Source: Burkholderia anthina
Lineage (GTDB): Bacteria > Pseudomonadota > Gammaproteobacteria > Burkholderiales > Burkholderiaceae
Reading direction: 5' to 3'
Length of the DNA: 64,000 nucleotides
Assembly (NCBI RefSeq): GCF_902498995.1
Contig: NZ_CABVLY010000022.1
Span: forward strand, 82,961-146,960
The notes beneath the pieces are model-generated. The model was given only the letters and a program-made list of their open reading frames with translations. It had not been told where the DNA came from and made no database searches. The position numbers were made by a program, and so were the translations under genes. Below, piece by piece: positions 18,911 through 28,576 of this stretch. Numbering within the stretch: the first letter of the stretch is position 1; each line of letters opens with the position of its first letter.

Positions 18911-20152
18911 ATGAACGCTTTCACGTCCGCCGACACGTCCGCCCGCGCGTCGTCCCCGCTTTCCTCCCGGCCGCCCGCGAGCCGCATCGCCGACGACGCG
19001 CATGCGCTCGAAATCGCGCGCCGTCTCGCCGACGAACTGTCGCGCGACGCGGCGCTGCGCGACCGCGAGCGCCGCCTGCCGTTCGCGGAGCTCGACCTGT
19101 TCTCGGGCAGCGGGCTGTGGGGCATCACGGTGCCGCGCGCGTTCGGCGGCGCGGATGTGTCGCTGGCGACGCTCGGCGAGGTGGTGCGGACCATCGCGCA
19201 GGCGGATCCGTCGATCGGCCAGTTGCCGAAGAATCACTTCCATGCGCTCGACGTGATCCGGCTGACCGGCAACGACGCACAACGCCGCAAGTTCTTCGAT
19301 CTCGTGCTCGACGGTGCACGGATCGGCCATGCGGCGTCCGAGCGCGGCACGAAGAACGCGCTCGAGATCGGCACGCGGCTCTCGCGGCGCGGCGGGCGGC
19401 TCGTGCTCGACGGCCAGAAGTTCTATTCGACCGGCGCGCTGTTTGCCGACTGGATCGCGGTGCTCGCGCTCGACGACGACGGCCGCTACGTGCAGGCGCT
19501 GGTCGAGCGCGACCGGCCGGGGCTCGAGATCGTCGACGACTGGAGCGGCTTCGGGCAGCGCACGACGGCGAGCGGCACGCTGACGCTGTCGGGTGTCGAG
19601 GTCGACGAGCAGGACGTGGTGTCGATCCAGGCCGCGTTCGAGCGGCCGACCCTCGCCGGGCCCGTGTCGCAATACCTGCACGCGAACATCGACGTCGGCA
19701 TCGCGCGCGCGGCGCTGGCCGACACGCTCGAGTTCGTGCGCACGCGCAGCCGGCCGTGGGCCGACAGCGGCATCGCGCGCGCGTCGGACGATCCGTACGT
19801 GATCCGCGACGTCGCGGACGTGCAGATTCGCCTGCTCGCGACCGAAGCGCTGCTCGAACGCGCGGCCGCGACGCTCGACGCGCTGCCGGTCGAACTCGAC
19901 GATGCGCAGGTGGCGCACGCTTCGGTGCAGGTCGCGGCCGCGAAAGTGCTGAGCACCGAGCTGGCGATCCTCGCGACCAACAAGCTGTTCGAACTGTCGG
20001 GCACGCGCTCGGTGCTGAGCGAATACAACCTCGATCGCCACTGGCGCAATGCGCGCACCCACACGCTGCACGACCCGGTGCGCTGGAAATATCACGCGAT
20101 CGGCAACTACGTGCTCAATCACGTCAATCCGCCACGCCACGGCTATCTGTGA
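18911..20152 (+). CDS. SfnB-like acyl-CoA dehydrogenase-fold flavoenzyme
   Basis: A 413-residue protein of the acyl-CoA dehydrogenase fold, closest in style to SfnB/DszC-type FMNH2-dependent enzymes found in sulfur-starvation operons. Landmarks are ITVPRAFGGADVSLATLGEVV, QADPSIGQLPKNHFHALDVIRL, GQKFYSTGALFADWIAV and the C-terminal LSEYNLDRHWRNARTHTLHDPVRWKYHAIG. The last segment, with HWRNARTHTLHDP, is characteristic of the SfnB/DszC group. I chose the ATG at 18911 because the sigma-54 promoter at 18858-18873 lies just before it. It is followed at once by an ABC importer (ATGA overlap). Role: probably oxygenation of a sulfone or sulfide. Confidence 0.83.
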   Translation: MNAFTSADTSARASSPLSSRPPASRIADDAHALEIARRLADELSRDAALRDRERRLPFAELDLFSGSGLWGITVPRAFGGADVSLATLGEVVRTIAQADPSIGQLPKNHFHALDVIRLTGNDAQRRKFFDLVLDGARIGHAASERGTKNALEIGTRLSRRGGRLVLDGQKFYSTGALFADWIAVLALDDDGRYVQALVERDRPGLEIVDDWSGFGQRTTASGTLTLSGVEVDEQDVVSIQAAFERPTLAGPVSQYLHANIDVGIARAALADTLEFVRTRSRPWADSGIARASDDPYVIRDVADVQIRLLATEALLERAAATLDALPVELDDAQVAHASVQVAAAKVLSTELAILATNKLFELSGTRSVLSEYNLDRHWRNARTHTLHDPVRWKYHAIGNYVLNHVNPPRHGYL

Positions 20153-21780
20153 TGAACGACACGCTTTCGCATCCTTCGCCGGTCGCGCCGAAGGACCCGG
20201 CGCGGCGCCGCTATGCGCTCGCCGCCGCCTGGGTGGCTGCCGGATTCGGCAGCGCGGCCCGCGCTTTCGCGGCGGACGCCGCCGCGGCGCCGGTGCGCGG
20301 CGGCACGCTGTCGCTGTTCGCGCAGCCGGAGCCGCCGTCGCTCGTCAACGCGCTGACGCCGCACGTCGCGTCGCAATACGTCGGCGGCAAGATCTTTCAG
20401 GGGCTGCTCGGCTTCGACCCGCAACTGCGCGTGGTGCCGGTGCTCGCGCGCAGCTGGCATGCGTCGGCCGACGGGCTGAACTACACGTTCGAGCTGCAGC
20501 CGGGCGTGCGCTGGCACGATGGGCAGCCGTTCGGCGCGCGCGACGTGGTCGTCACGCTGAGCGAAATCGCGCCGCAGGCGCTGCCGCGCACGAAGGTGAC
20601 GTTCGACAAGTACGTCGCGTCGATCGAGGCGAGCGGCCCGCTGCAGGTGACGATCCGCCTGAAGAAGCCGTATGCGGGGCTGATCAACCTGCTCGGCAGC
20701 GGGCTGCTGCCGATCCTGCCGGCGCACCTGTACCAGGGCAAGGACCCGCGGAACAATCCGGCGAACCAGCATCCGGTCGGCACCGGGCCGTTCGTGTTCG
20801 GCGAATGGAAACGCGGCGCGTATATCCGCCTCGCGCGCAACCCGGATTACTGGAAAAAGGGCTTGCCGCATCTCGACGGGATCGTATTCAACATCGTGCC
20901 CGACGCGGCGGCGCGCTCGATCGCGTTCGAACGCGGACAGATCCATGCGCTGCGTGCGGGCGACGTCGACTACTCGGACATCGCGCGGCTCGCGAAGCTG
21001 CCGGGCGTCGCCCTCACGACGCAGGGCTGGGAACTGTTCACGGGGATGGCCTTTCTCGAGCTGAACCAGCGCAAGCCGCCGTTCGACAACGTGCTCGTGC
21101 GGCAGGCGGTGCTGCATGCGCTCGATCGCCAGTTCATCGTCGACCGGATCTTCTTCGGCTACGGCAAGGTCGCGAACGGGCCGTTCGTGTCGTCGTCGCC
21201 GTTCTACGATCCGAACGTGCCGCGCTTCGCGTACGACCCGGAGCGGGCGCGCGCGCTGATCCGGCAATCGGGTGTCGACGTCGGCCGGTTTCCGCTCGTG
21301 CTGATCAACGGCGAGAAGGGCGGTGCGTGGGAGCGCGTCGCCGAATACACGCAGCAGGCGCTCGGCCAGGCCGGCTTCCGGCTGCGCGTGCAGACGACCG
21401 ATGCGGCCGGCTGGTATGCGCGCGTCGCGAACTGGGATTTCGACCTGAGCTACAACTTCCTGTTCCAGAACGCGGACCCGGATTTCGGCGTCGCGCCGCT
21501 GTACCGGATCGACGGCATCTCGAAGGGTTCGCCGTTCGGCAACGTCGAGGGCTACCGCAACCCGAAGGCCGACGCGCTGTGGGACGCGGCTGCGCTCGAC
21601 ACCGATCCGGCCGCGCGCCGCGCGCGCTATGCGCAGCTCCAGACCCTGCTCGCGAACGACGCGGCGATCGCCAACATCTTCGAGATGGTCAACCCGACGG
21701 TGTACCGGCGCAACGTCCACAACCTGCTGCGCACGGCCACCAGCGTGAACGACAGCCTCGAGGACACATGGATCGGATGA
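20152..21780 (+). CDS. ABC importer substrate-binding protein (Opp/Dpp type)
   Basis: A 542-residue periplasmic binding protein of the SBP_bac_5 family. The N-terminus carries RRRYALAAAW followed by an alanine-rich stretch and an AFAA cleavage site, resembling a Tat signal. The body shows GGTLSLFAQPEPPSL, YTFELQPGVRWHDGQPF, HPVGTGPFVFGEWKRG and DFDLSYNFLFQNADPD. Family members bind peptides, nickel or other small solutes. With an adjacent sulfur-oxygenase gene the cargo is probably an organosulfur compound such as a thioether, sulfonate or glutathione derivative. The start overlaps the previous stop (TGATG). Confidence 0.87.
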   Translation: MNDTLSHPSPVAPKDPARRRYALAAAWVAAGFGSAARAFAADAAAAPVRGGTLSLFAQPEPPSLVNALTPHVASQYVGGKIFQGLLGFDPQLRVVPVLARSWHASADGLNYTFELQPGVRWHDGQPFGARDVVVTLSEIAPQALPRTKVTFDKYVASIEASGPLQVTIRLKKPYAGLINLLGSGLLPILPAHLYQGKDPRNNPANQHPVGTGPFVFGEWKRGAYIRLARNPDYWKKGLPHLDGIVFNIVPDAAARSIAFERGQIHALRAGDVDYSDIARLAKLPGVALTTQGWELFTGMAFLELNQRKPPFDNVLVRQAVLHALDRQFIVDRIFFGYGKVANGPFVSSSPFYDPNVPRFAYDPERARALIRQSGVDVGRFPLVLINGEKGGAWERVAEYTQQALGQAGFRLRVQTTDAAGWYARVANWDFDLSYNFLFQNADPDFGVAPLYRIDGISKGSPFGNVEGYRNPKADALWDAAALDTDPAARRARYAQLQTLLANDAAIANIFEMVNPTVYRRNVHNLLRTATSVNDSLEDTWIG

Positions 21781-21784
21781 TGCG

Positions 21785-22786
21785 ATGAACATGGCGCTGC
21801 GCTTGACGTCGACGGTGCTCCGGGGCCTTGCGGTCGTGCTCGGCGTGCTGGTCGTCAACTTCTTCCTGGTCCGGCTCGCGCCGGGAGACCCCGCGCTCAT
21901 GCTCGCCGGCGACGCGGGCTCGGGCGACGCCGCGTACGTCGAGCGGCTGCGCGCGCAGCTCGGGTTGAGCCGGCCGCTCGTCGAGCAGTTCGCGCTGTAT
22001 CTGCGCGATCTCGCGCACGTCGATTTCGGCTTCTCGTACCGCAACCAGCTGCCGGTGCTGCAGCTCGTCGCCGAGCGTCTGCCCGCGACGCTGCTGCTGA
22101 TGGCCGCGGCGTTCGTCGTGTCCGTCGTCGCCGGCGTGACGGCGGGCGCGGTGGCCGCGTACGGCGAGTCACGCGGCGGCGCGTGGGCGCGCCGCGTGGC
22201 GCGCGCGATCGGCGCGCTGGCGGTGATCGTCTATGCGACGCCGCTGTTCTGGCTGTCGCTGATGAGCGTGATCGCATTTTCGGTGGTGCTCGGCTGGCTG
22301 CCGTCCTTCGGCATGGAGAGCGTCGGCGCCGGCTATACGGGGTGGCGTCACGCGCTCGACGTGGCCGCGCACCTGGTGCTGCCGGCCGCGACGCTCGGGC
22401 TCGTGTACGGCGCGATCTACGTGCAGCTCACGCGCGCCGCGATGCTGGAAGTGATCGAACGCGAATTCGTGCGAACCGCACGGGCGAAAGGCGCGTCCGA
22501 GCCGCGCGTCATGATCCGCCACGTGCTGCGCAATGCGCTGTTGCCGGTCGTCACGCTCGGCGGGCTGCAGCTCGGGCAGCTCGCGGGCGGCGCGCTCGTC
22601 ACCGAGATCGTGTTCGCGTGGCCGGGGCTCGGCGGGCTGATGTACGACGCGCTGCTGCAACGCGACTATCCGGTGCTGCTCGGGCTGCTGGCCGTGGTCG
22701 CGGCGCTCGTGGTGATGTTCAATGCGTTGACGGATCTGCTGTACGGCATCGTCGATCCGCGCGTCGCAGGGCGGGAGGTGCGATGA
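21785..22786 (+). CDS. ABC importer permease (DppB type)
   Basis: A 333-residue inner-membrane permease with six predicted helices (about 10-30, 100-125, 140-165, 180-205, 240-262 and 290-312). The N-terminal VVNFFLVRLAPGDP is the DppB/OppB signature and the EAA loop is in EFVRTARAKGASEPRVMIRH. It forms the channel with the next gene, overlapping it by ATGA. An ATG pair a few bases upstream (21778) is out of frame. Confidence 0.9.
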   Translation: MNMALRLTSTVLRGLAVVLGVLVVNFFLVRLAPGDPALMLAGDAGSGDAAYVERLRAQLGLSRPLVEQFALYLRDLAHVDFGFSYRNQLPVLQLVAERLPATLLLMAAAFVVSVVAGVTAGAVAAYGESRGGAWARRVARAIGALAVIVYATPLFWLSLMSVIAFSVVLGWLPSFGMESVGAGYTGWRHALDVAAHLVLPAATLGLVYGAIYVQLTRAAMLEVIEREFVRTARAKGASEPRVMIRHVLRNALLPVVTLGGLQLGQLAGGALVTEIVFAWPGLGGLMYDALLQRDYPVLLGLLAVVAALVVMFNALTDLLYGIVDPRVAGREVR

Positions 22787-23616
22787 CGGGGCGCTTCCTG
22801 CGGGGTTTCGCGCGCACGCCCGGTGCCGCCGCCGGTTCGCTTTTTCTCGTGGTCGTCGCGCTCGTGGCGCTCACCGCGCCCGTATGGCTGCCGTCGCCAT
22901 GGCGCATGGCGGCCGAGCCGTTGCTGCGGCCGCTGCTGCACGCCGGCCACCCGCTCGGCACCGACATGCTCGGGCGCGACGTGCTGGTGGGACTGCTGTG
23001 GAGCGCGCGCGTGTCGCTGTTCGTGGGGCTCGCGGCGACCGCCGCGACCTTCGCGCTCGGCGTGTCGGTCGGCGCGCTCGCGGGCTGGTGCGGCGGCTGG
23101 ATCGACAGGGCGCTGATGGCGCTCACGACGCTGTTCCAGACCGTGCCGCAATTCGCGGTCGCCGTCACGATCGCGGCGGTGCTCGGCGCGTCGCTCGAAT
23201 CGACGATCGTCGCGATCGCCGCCGTGTCGTGGCCGGCGATCGCGCGGCTCGTGCGCGGCGAGTTCATCGGGCTGGCGCGCCGGGAGTTCGTGCTGGCGGC
23301 GCGGCTCGCCGGCGAGTCGCCGGCCGCGCTCGTGTGGCGTCAGATCCTGCCGCACGTGTGGCCGCCGCTCGCCGTGCTGGCCGCGCTGATGGTCGCAACC
23401 GCGATCCTCACCGAGTCGGCGCTGTCGTTTCTCGGGCTCGGCGATCCGTCCCAGATGAGCTGGGGTTTCATGATCGGCGCGGCGCGCAACGTGATGCGCG
23501 ACGCGTGGTGGCTGAGCATCTGGCCGGGGCTCGCGATCGTCGTCACCGCGCTCGCGATCAATCGCGTCGGCGAAGGGTTGCGCCACGCATCGGCGATTGC
23601 GGAGCGGGTGCGATGA
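22783..23616 (+). CDS. ABC importer permease (DppC type)
   Basis: A 277-residue permease, partner of the preceding gene. It shows the DppC hallmarks HPLGTDMLGRDVLVGLLWSAR after the first helix and the EAA loop REFVLAARLAGESPAALVWRQILPHV, followed by SALSFLGLGDPSQMSWG. It overlaps the permease before it and the ATPase after it by ATGA, so the five proteins of this region should be made in step. Confidence 0.9.
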   Translation: MTGRFLRGFARTPGAAAGSLFLVVVALVALTAPVWLPSPWRMAAEPLLRPLLHAGHPLGTDMLGRDVLVGLLWSARVSLFVGLAATAATFALGVSVGALAGWCGGWIDRALMALTTLFQTVPQFAVAVTIAAVLGASLESTIVAIAAVSWPAIARLVRGEFIGLARREFVLAARLAGESPAALVWRQILPHVWPPLAVLAALMVATAILTESALSFLGLGDPSQMSWGFMIGAARNVMRDAWWLSIWPGLAIVVTALAINRVGEGLRHASAIAERVR

Positions 23617-25301
23617 GCGGCGTGCCGCTGCTGTCGATCGAGGGACTCACGCTTGCGTTGCCGGCCGGCGCCGAGCGTCGCGACGCGGTGCGCGACGTGT
23701 CGCTGACGATCGCGCCCGGCGAGGTGCTGTGCGTGGTCGGCGCGTCCGGGTCGGGCAAGTCGCTGCTCGCGGCCGCGATCGCCGGCCTGCTGCCGCGCGG
23801 CGTGCGGCACGCGGGCGGACGCATCGCGCTGCGCGGCCGGGACCTCGCGCATTGCAGCGACGCCGAGTGGCGTGCGGTTCGCGGGCGCGACGTATCGATG
23901 ATCTTCCAGGAGCCGCTCGCCGCGCTGAATCCGCTGATGACGGTCGGCGCGCAGGTCGACGAGGTGCTGCGTGTCCATCGCGCGCCGGGCGGGCATCGCG
24001 AGAGGGCGGCGCGCGTGACGGCGCTGTTGCGCGACGTCGGCCTGCCGGAGCCGGATCGGCTGCGCCATGCGTATCCCGACGCGCTGTCGGGCGGCCAGCG
24101 CCAGCGTGTGCTGATCGCGATGGCGCTCGCGCTCGAACCGGCGCTACTGATCGCGGACGAACCGACCACCGCGCTCGATGTCACCACGCAGGCGCGCATT
24201 CTGGCGCTGCTCGAGCAAGCGGCCCGTACGAAGCGGTCCGGCGTGCTGCTGATCACGCACGACTTCGGCGTGGTCGCGCGCGTCGCCGATCGCGTCGTGG
24301 TGCTGCGCGATGGCGAACAGGTCGAGAGCGGCCGCGCGGCCGATGTGCTGCGCGCGCCGCGTCATCCCTATACGCGCGCGCTGCTCGATGCCGTGCCGCA
24401 CGGCCGCGTCGAGCCGCGCGTCGTCATCCGCAGCGGCGTGCCGCTGCTGGCGGTGCAGGGGCTGCATAAGCGCCACGCGCCGCGTCGCGCATGGCCGTTC
24501 CTGCGGGCCCGCGGCCGGGGCGGCGTCGATGCGCTGATCGACGTCGGCTTCACGCTGCATGCCGGCGAGACGCTCGGCATCGTCGGCGAATCGGGTTCCG
24601 GGAAGTCGACGCTCGCGCGCGCACTGGTGCGGCTCGCGCGGGTGGATGCGGGCCGCATCGTGTTGCACGGCGAGCACGATTTCGCGCGCCTGCCCGAACG
24701 GGCGCTGCGGCCGCTGCGCCGCGACATCCAGATGGTGTTCCAGGATCCGTATGCGTCATTGAACGCACGTCAGACGATCGCGCAGATCGTCGCGACCGGT
24801 CCGATCGCGCAGGGTGTCGGCCGGGCTGCCGCGTATCGGCTCGCGGCCGACCTGCTTGCGCAGGTCGGGTTGCCGATGGATGCGCTCGACCGGTATCCGC
24901 ACGCATTCTCCGGCGGGCAGCGGCAACGCATCGGCCTGGCGCGAGCGCTCGCGCTCGACCCGTCGATCCTCGTGGCCGACGAAATGGTGTCGGGGCTCGA
25001 CGTGTCGGTGCAGGCACAGGTGCTCGAACTGCTCGCGTCGGTGCAGCGGAAGCGCGCGATGGCGATCGTATTCATCACGCACGACCTGCGCGTGGCCGCG
25101 CAGATCTGCGACCGGATCGCGGTGATGCGGGCAGGGCGCATCGTCGAACTGGGCGATACCGCGCAGGTGTTCGGCGCGGCGCGCCATCCGTACACGCGCG
25201 CGTTGCTTGACGCGATGCCGGTGTTGCCGGCGCGCGTGCCTGCGGCCGGGACGCAGGATGCGGCACGGCGCGCTCATCGAATCAACGAGGAACAATCATG
25301 A
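23613..25301 (+). CDS. ABC importer, fused double ATPase (DppD-DppF)
   Basis: A 562-residue protein containing two complete ATPase domains that are usually separate in Dpp/Opp systems. Domain 1 (about 5-260) has GASGSGKS, LSGGQRQR and LLIADEPTTALD. Domain 2 (about 275-545) has GESGSGKST, FSGGQRQR and ILVADEMVSGLD. The second Walker B extension reads DEMVSGLD rather than the usual DEPTSALD but keeps the catalytic glutamate. Each half also has the C-terminal HPYTRALLDA motif of the oligopeptide group. A linker rich in Arg and Ala joins the halves. Confidence 0.9.
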   Translation: MSGVPLLSIEGLTLALPAGAERRDAVRDVSLTIAPGEVLCVVGASGSGKSLLAAAIAGLLPRGVRHAGGRIALRGRDLAHCSDAEWRAVRGRDVSMIFQEPLAALNPLMTVGAQVDEVLRVHRAPGGHRERAARVTALLRDVGLPEPDRLRHAYPDALSGGQRQRVLIAMALALEPALLIADEPTTALDVTTQARILALLEQAARTKRSGVLLITHDFGVVARVADRVVVLRDGEQVESGRAADVLRAPRHPYTRALLDAVPHGRVEPRVVIRSGVPLLAVQGLHKRHAPRRAWPFLRARGRGGVDALIDVGFTLHAGETLGIVGESGSGKSTLARALVRLARVDAGRIVLHGEHDFARLPERALRPLRRDIQMVFQDPYASLNARQTIAQIVATGPIAQGVGRAAAYRLAADLLAQVGLPMDALDRYPHAFSGGQRQRIGLARALALDPSILVADEMVSGLDVSVQAQVLELLASVQRKRAMAIVFITHDLRVAAQICDRIAVMRAGRIVELGDTAQVFGAARHPYTRALLDAMPVLPARVPAAGTQDAARRAHRINEEQS

Positions 25302-26182
25302 CGCACGTTTCGAACGTCGCGGCCGCCAAGTCGGCCGTCGTGGCCGGCGTGCCGGTCGAGGTGCGCGCGGGGCGCACGCTGAGCGTCGCGCATCGCGCGG
25401 CGCCGCCGGATTCGCCGCATGCGGACACCGTGCTGTTCTTCGCGCACGGCGGCGGCGGCAACAAGAACCAGTGGCGCGATCAGTGGCGAACGTTCGCCGA
25501 TGCGGGCTACGGGCTCGTGGCATGGGATTTTCTCGGCCACGGCGACAGTCCGCGGCCGTCTGCGGGCAGCGGCGCATACCACGGCGGCGAAACGCTGCGC
25601 GATTATCTCGCGCTGTTCGACCGCTTCAAGGGCACGCACAACGTGCTCGTCGCCCATTCGCTCGGCACGGGCAGCACGCTTGAACTGCTCGCGCGGCTGG
25701 CGGCCCTCGGGCGGCTGCGCGAAGCGAGCGGCGCGCTGCTGCTCGGCACGCAACTCGCGCGCCCCGTGGCGCGGCCGCCGGCGCTGCCGGGCTGGCTGCT
25801 CGAATGGATCAAGCCCGTGTTCGCACGGCGCTTCCGGCGGCTCGCGTGGCATCCGCAGGCCGATCGGGCGCTCGTCGCGTACGAATCGCGCATCGCGCGC
25901 CGCAACCGGATGACGACGTTTCAGGCCGTGGTGCGCGATGCGCCATGGCCCGATTCGACTCGTCTGTCGGCGCTCGACTTGCCGGTCGCCGTGCTGGCCG
26001 GCGACACCGACGGCCTGACGCCGCCCGCCGGCGGACGCGCGCTCGCCGATGCGTTGCCGAATGCGTCGTTCGACGTGCTGCCTGCCTGCGGCCATCAACT
26101 GATGCTCGAGCGGCCGGATGCGGTCAGTGCCGCATTGCGTGCCCTGCTCGAACGCACCGTTCATGCGGCGCCCGTGCGATGA
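25298..26182 (+). CDS. alpha/beta hydrolase
   Basis: A 294-residue alpha/beta-hydrolase-fold protein. It has the oxyanion segment HGGGGNKNQW, the nucleophile Ser121 in VLVAHSLGTGS, the acid in LAGDTDGLTP and the base in ACGHQLML. It overlaps the ATPase gene by ATGA and closes the rightward operon. Members act on esters, lactones or C-C bonds. In this position it may hydrolyse an ester or thioester made during sulfur release; that is inference. Confidence 0.85.
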   Translation: MTHVSNVAAAKSAVVAGVPVEVRAGRTLSVAHRAAPPDSPHADTVLFFAHGGGGNKNQWRDQWRTFADAGYGLVAWDFLGHGDSPRPSAGSGAYHGGETLRDYLALFDRFKGTHNVLVAHSLGTGSTLELLARLAALGRLREASGALLLGTQLARPVARPPALPGWLLEWIKPVFARRFRRLAWHPQADRALVAYESRIARRNRMTTFQAVVRDAPWPDSTRLSALDLPVAVLAGDTDGLTPPAGGRALADALPNASFDVLPACGHQLMLERPDAVSAALRALLERTVHAAPVR

Positions 26183-26249
26183 GCGCCCACCGAAGCACCA
26201 TCAAACAGCCGGCCCGGCATCCGGGCGACGGTTCGTGAGGAGGCAGTCG

Positions 26250-26789
26250 ATGTCCGAAGCCGGATCTTCGCTGGATCAGCGTGATCATTTTGTCTACGTG
26301 TCCGCCACGGACCCGCTCACCCGGCCGCTCTTCGACGAGCTGGCGCACGAGTACAGCAGCCGCTACGCGGCCTATATTCCCGAAGAGGAACTCGGCAGGG
26401 AACTGGTGCGCTATCCGGTCGAAGCGTTTGCGCCGCCTCAAGGCGCGTTCCTGCTGCTGCTGAGGGAAGGGCGGGCCATCGCCGGCGGCGCCTTCATGCG
26501 TCATCACACCCCGGCCACGGCGGAGTTCAAGCGTATCTGGGTCAGTCGCGCGCATCGCCGTCAGGGGCTCGCGCGGCGCGTGCTGGTCGAGCTCGAGGCG
26601 CAGGCTGCCCGGCAAGGCTATACGCGCGTCCATCTGGGAACCGGGCCGCGGCAACCCGAAGCGGTGGGCCTTTACCGGTCCTCCGGCTATACGCTGCTGT
26701 CGTCGCACGATTTCGGCGAGGACGCGCCGCCCGGCGTCCTGTTCGAGAAATATCTGTTGCCGGTTCGGCGCGCCGGCAGCCCGGATTGA
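26250..26789 (+). CDS. GNAT family N-acetyltransferase
   Basis: A 179-residue acetyltransferase. The acetyl-CoA loop is in KRIWVSRAHRRQGLARRVL (motif A, R-R-Q-G-x-A), followed by GYTRVHLGTGPRQPEAVGLYRSSGY. It resembles the GNAT at 28577-29134 along its whole length (for example FDELAHEYSSRY versus FDELSVEYSTRY). I chose the ATG at 26250 because GAGGAGG lies 8 bases upstream. It sits just before an MFS transporter, and the pair may form a tolerance unit. Substrate unknown. Confidence 0.85.
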   Translation: MSEAGSSLDQRDHFVYVSATDPLTRPLFDELAHEYSSRYAAYIPEEELGRELVRYPVEAFAPPQGAFLLLLREGRAIAGGAFMRHHTPATAEFKRIWVSRAHRRQGLARRVLVELEAQAARQGYTRVHLGTGPRQPEAVGLYRSSGYTLLSSHDFGEDAPPGVLFEKYLLPVRRAGSPD

Positions 26790-26793
26790 ATCG

Positions 26794-28356
26794 ATGATTC
26801 GCGACGAGCCGCACGCGCCCGTGCACGATGATCTCGAGAAACCGGTCGTCCTGGGCCGGCCTTCGGGCCTGGACGGAGGGCGGGTGCGCCGGCGCGATGC
26901 CCACGGCCGTTCGAGTGACGCGAGCGCGAGCACCAGTGCCAGTGCCAGTGCCAGTGCGGACATCGTGCTGGGCATCTGCGTCGCGATGGGCTTCACCACG
27001 CTCCTCGATCAGGCGATTTTCACGCTGGCGGTGCCGACGCTCAGGAGCGAACTGCATGCGTCGACCGCCGAAATACAGCTGATCACGTCGGTCTATTCCA
27101 TTGCGTTCGGCATCGCGCTCGTCCCGGCAGGCCGGCTTGGCGACGTGATCGGGCGCCGCCTGCTGTTTCTGGCCGGGCTTGCGATGTTTTCAGGTTTCAG
27201 CGTGCTGGGCGGACTGGCGGATGATGCGCGCACGGTGATCGTCGCGCGCGTGCTGCAAGGGCTCGGCGCGGGGATGATCAATACGCAGATATTCGGCTTG
27301 ATCCAGGATCTGTTCAACGGCGCGGCGCAAGCCAGGGCGCTGGGGCGATACGCGTCGGCTGGCGGTTTGTCGGGGCTCGTCGGCCCGATTCTCGGCGGGC
27401 TGATTCTTGCATCGGTTTCGCCGGATCTCGGCTGGCGGCTGCTGTTCCTCGTCAATGCTCCGTTCGGCATGGTCGTGTTCTATCTGGCGCTTCGGCATCT
27501 GCCGCGCCGCCGGTTGTCGGATGCCCGGTTTTCGATCGATCTGGTCGGCTTGATCCTGCTCTCGGTGGTCACGCTCGCGCTCATGCTCGCCACGTTGGTC
27601 GGAAGCGCCGGACTGCCGCCGCGACGCGTCTGTCTCGCGGTTTCGATTGCCGGGCTGCTGATGTTTCTTGCCTGGGAGAAGGCATATCAGCGTCGCGGCG
27701 GAACGCCGATTCTGTCCCGCGCCCTTGTCGGTTCGAGCGGATATGTCTTCGGCACGTTCGTTGCCATGTGCCAGTTTGCGGCGGGCGTGACGCTCGGGAT
27801 GGTCAGTGCATTGTTCTTTCTCGACGGCCTGCATCTCGATCCGCTGCTTTTTGCCGCGCTGTCGATTCCCGCCGCGCTGGCGTCGATCGCATCGAGCATG
27901 TGGAGCTGGCGATTCGTCGGGCGCTTCGGCCGCGCCGGGACGGTGTGCGCCATCGCGTGCTATGCGCTCGCGGTCGCCGCGCAGGGTCTGGCGACCGAAT
28001 ACTTCGAGGTTCGCTGGATCGTGTTCGCGTATCCCGCGATCGTCTTGCTGCAGGGGTTCGCCGGCGGCCTGATCCATGCACCGAACCAGGCCATGACGCT
28101 CGCGGAGATCGGCCCGGACGGAGGGCGCGGGCTGGCCGCGGGGTTTCTGCAGTTGTCGCAGCGGCTCGCTTGCTCGATCGGCATGTCGTGGGGAACCGGC
28201 GTATTCCTGGTGCAGGCATCGTCTTCGGCCGGGTTGACGGCATACCGGAGTGCGTTCGTCGAAGTGTTGACGCCGATCCTGCTGTTGGTGGCCGGCGCGT
28301 TTGCGGCGGCATGTGCCGACTGGATGAGCAAGCATTGTCGGCGTCCGACGGCGTGA
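26794..28356 (+). CDS. MFS transporter, DHA2-like, 14-helix drug/solute exporter
   Basis: A 520-residue major facilitator transporter. The long hydrophilic N-terminus (about 1-54) ends in a Ser/Ala run ASASTSASASASAD. The membrane domain follows with motif A as GRLGDVIGRRLLF near residue 110 and motif C-like GLSGLVGPILGG near 190, plus about 14 helices, which fits the DHA2 family. It starts 4 bases after the GNAT gene. The first ATG could be too early: the family core begins at IVLGICVAMG, so the extension may or may not be translated. The likely role is efflux. Confidence 0.85.
   Translation: MIRDEPHAPVHDDLEKPVVLGRPSGLDGGRVRRRDAHGRSSDASASTSASASASADIVLGICVAMGFTTLLDQAIFTLAVPTLRSELHASTAEIQLITSVYSIAFGIALVPAGRLGDVIGRRLLFLAGLAMFSGFSVLGGLADDARTVIVARVLQGLGAGMINTQIFGLIQDLFNGAAQARALGRYASAGGLSGLVGPILGGLILASVSPDLGWRLLFLVNAPFGMVVFYLALRHLPRRRLSDARFSIDLVGLILLSVVTLALMLATLVGSAGLPPRRVCLAVSIAGLLMFLAWEKAYQRRGGTPILSRALVGSSGYVFGTFVAMCQFAAGVTLGMVSALFFLDGLHLDPLLFAALSIPAALASIASSMWSWRFVGRFGRAGTVCAIACYALAVAAQGLATEYFEVRWIVFAYPAIVLLQGFAGGLIHAPNQAMTLAEIGPDGGRGLAAGFLQLSQRLACSIGMSWGTGVFLVQASSSAGLTAYRSAFVEVLTPILLLVAGAFAAACADWMSKHCRRPTA
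26933..26956 (+). repeat. hexanucleotide repeat, CCAGTG x4
   Basis: Four perfect copies of CCAGTG encode the alternating Ala-Ser run in the N-terminus of the MFS transporter. Changes in copy number would add or remove two residues without shifting the frame. Confidence 0.8.
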
Positions 28357-28576
28357 CTTGCATGGCGGGTCGTGTTTTGCCGTGCGGTCTCGGCTTGACG
28401 ATACGTCATCCTGATTATGTGTATCCGTGTGCATAACGATTTCGAAAATGCTTGGTTTGCGCGTGAATGGTTAACGCGCAATATGGTGCGACGCGATACG
28501 CAGCAATCGACGTGTCGAACGAATCAACCGATCCTGGCAAATCAGAGGCAGATGACTCGAAGCATCTGGCGTATCC

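Noticed and set aside
18536..20140. Upstream extension of the TonB receptor frame across the SfnB-like gene
   Set aside because: The signal peptide begins at 18535, and the extension is the shadow of the opposite gene.
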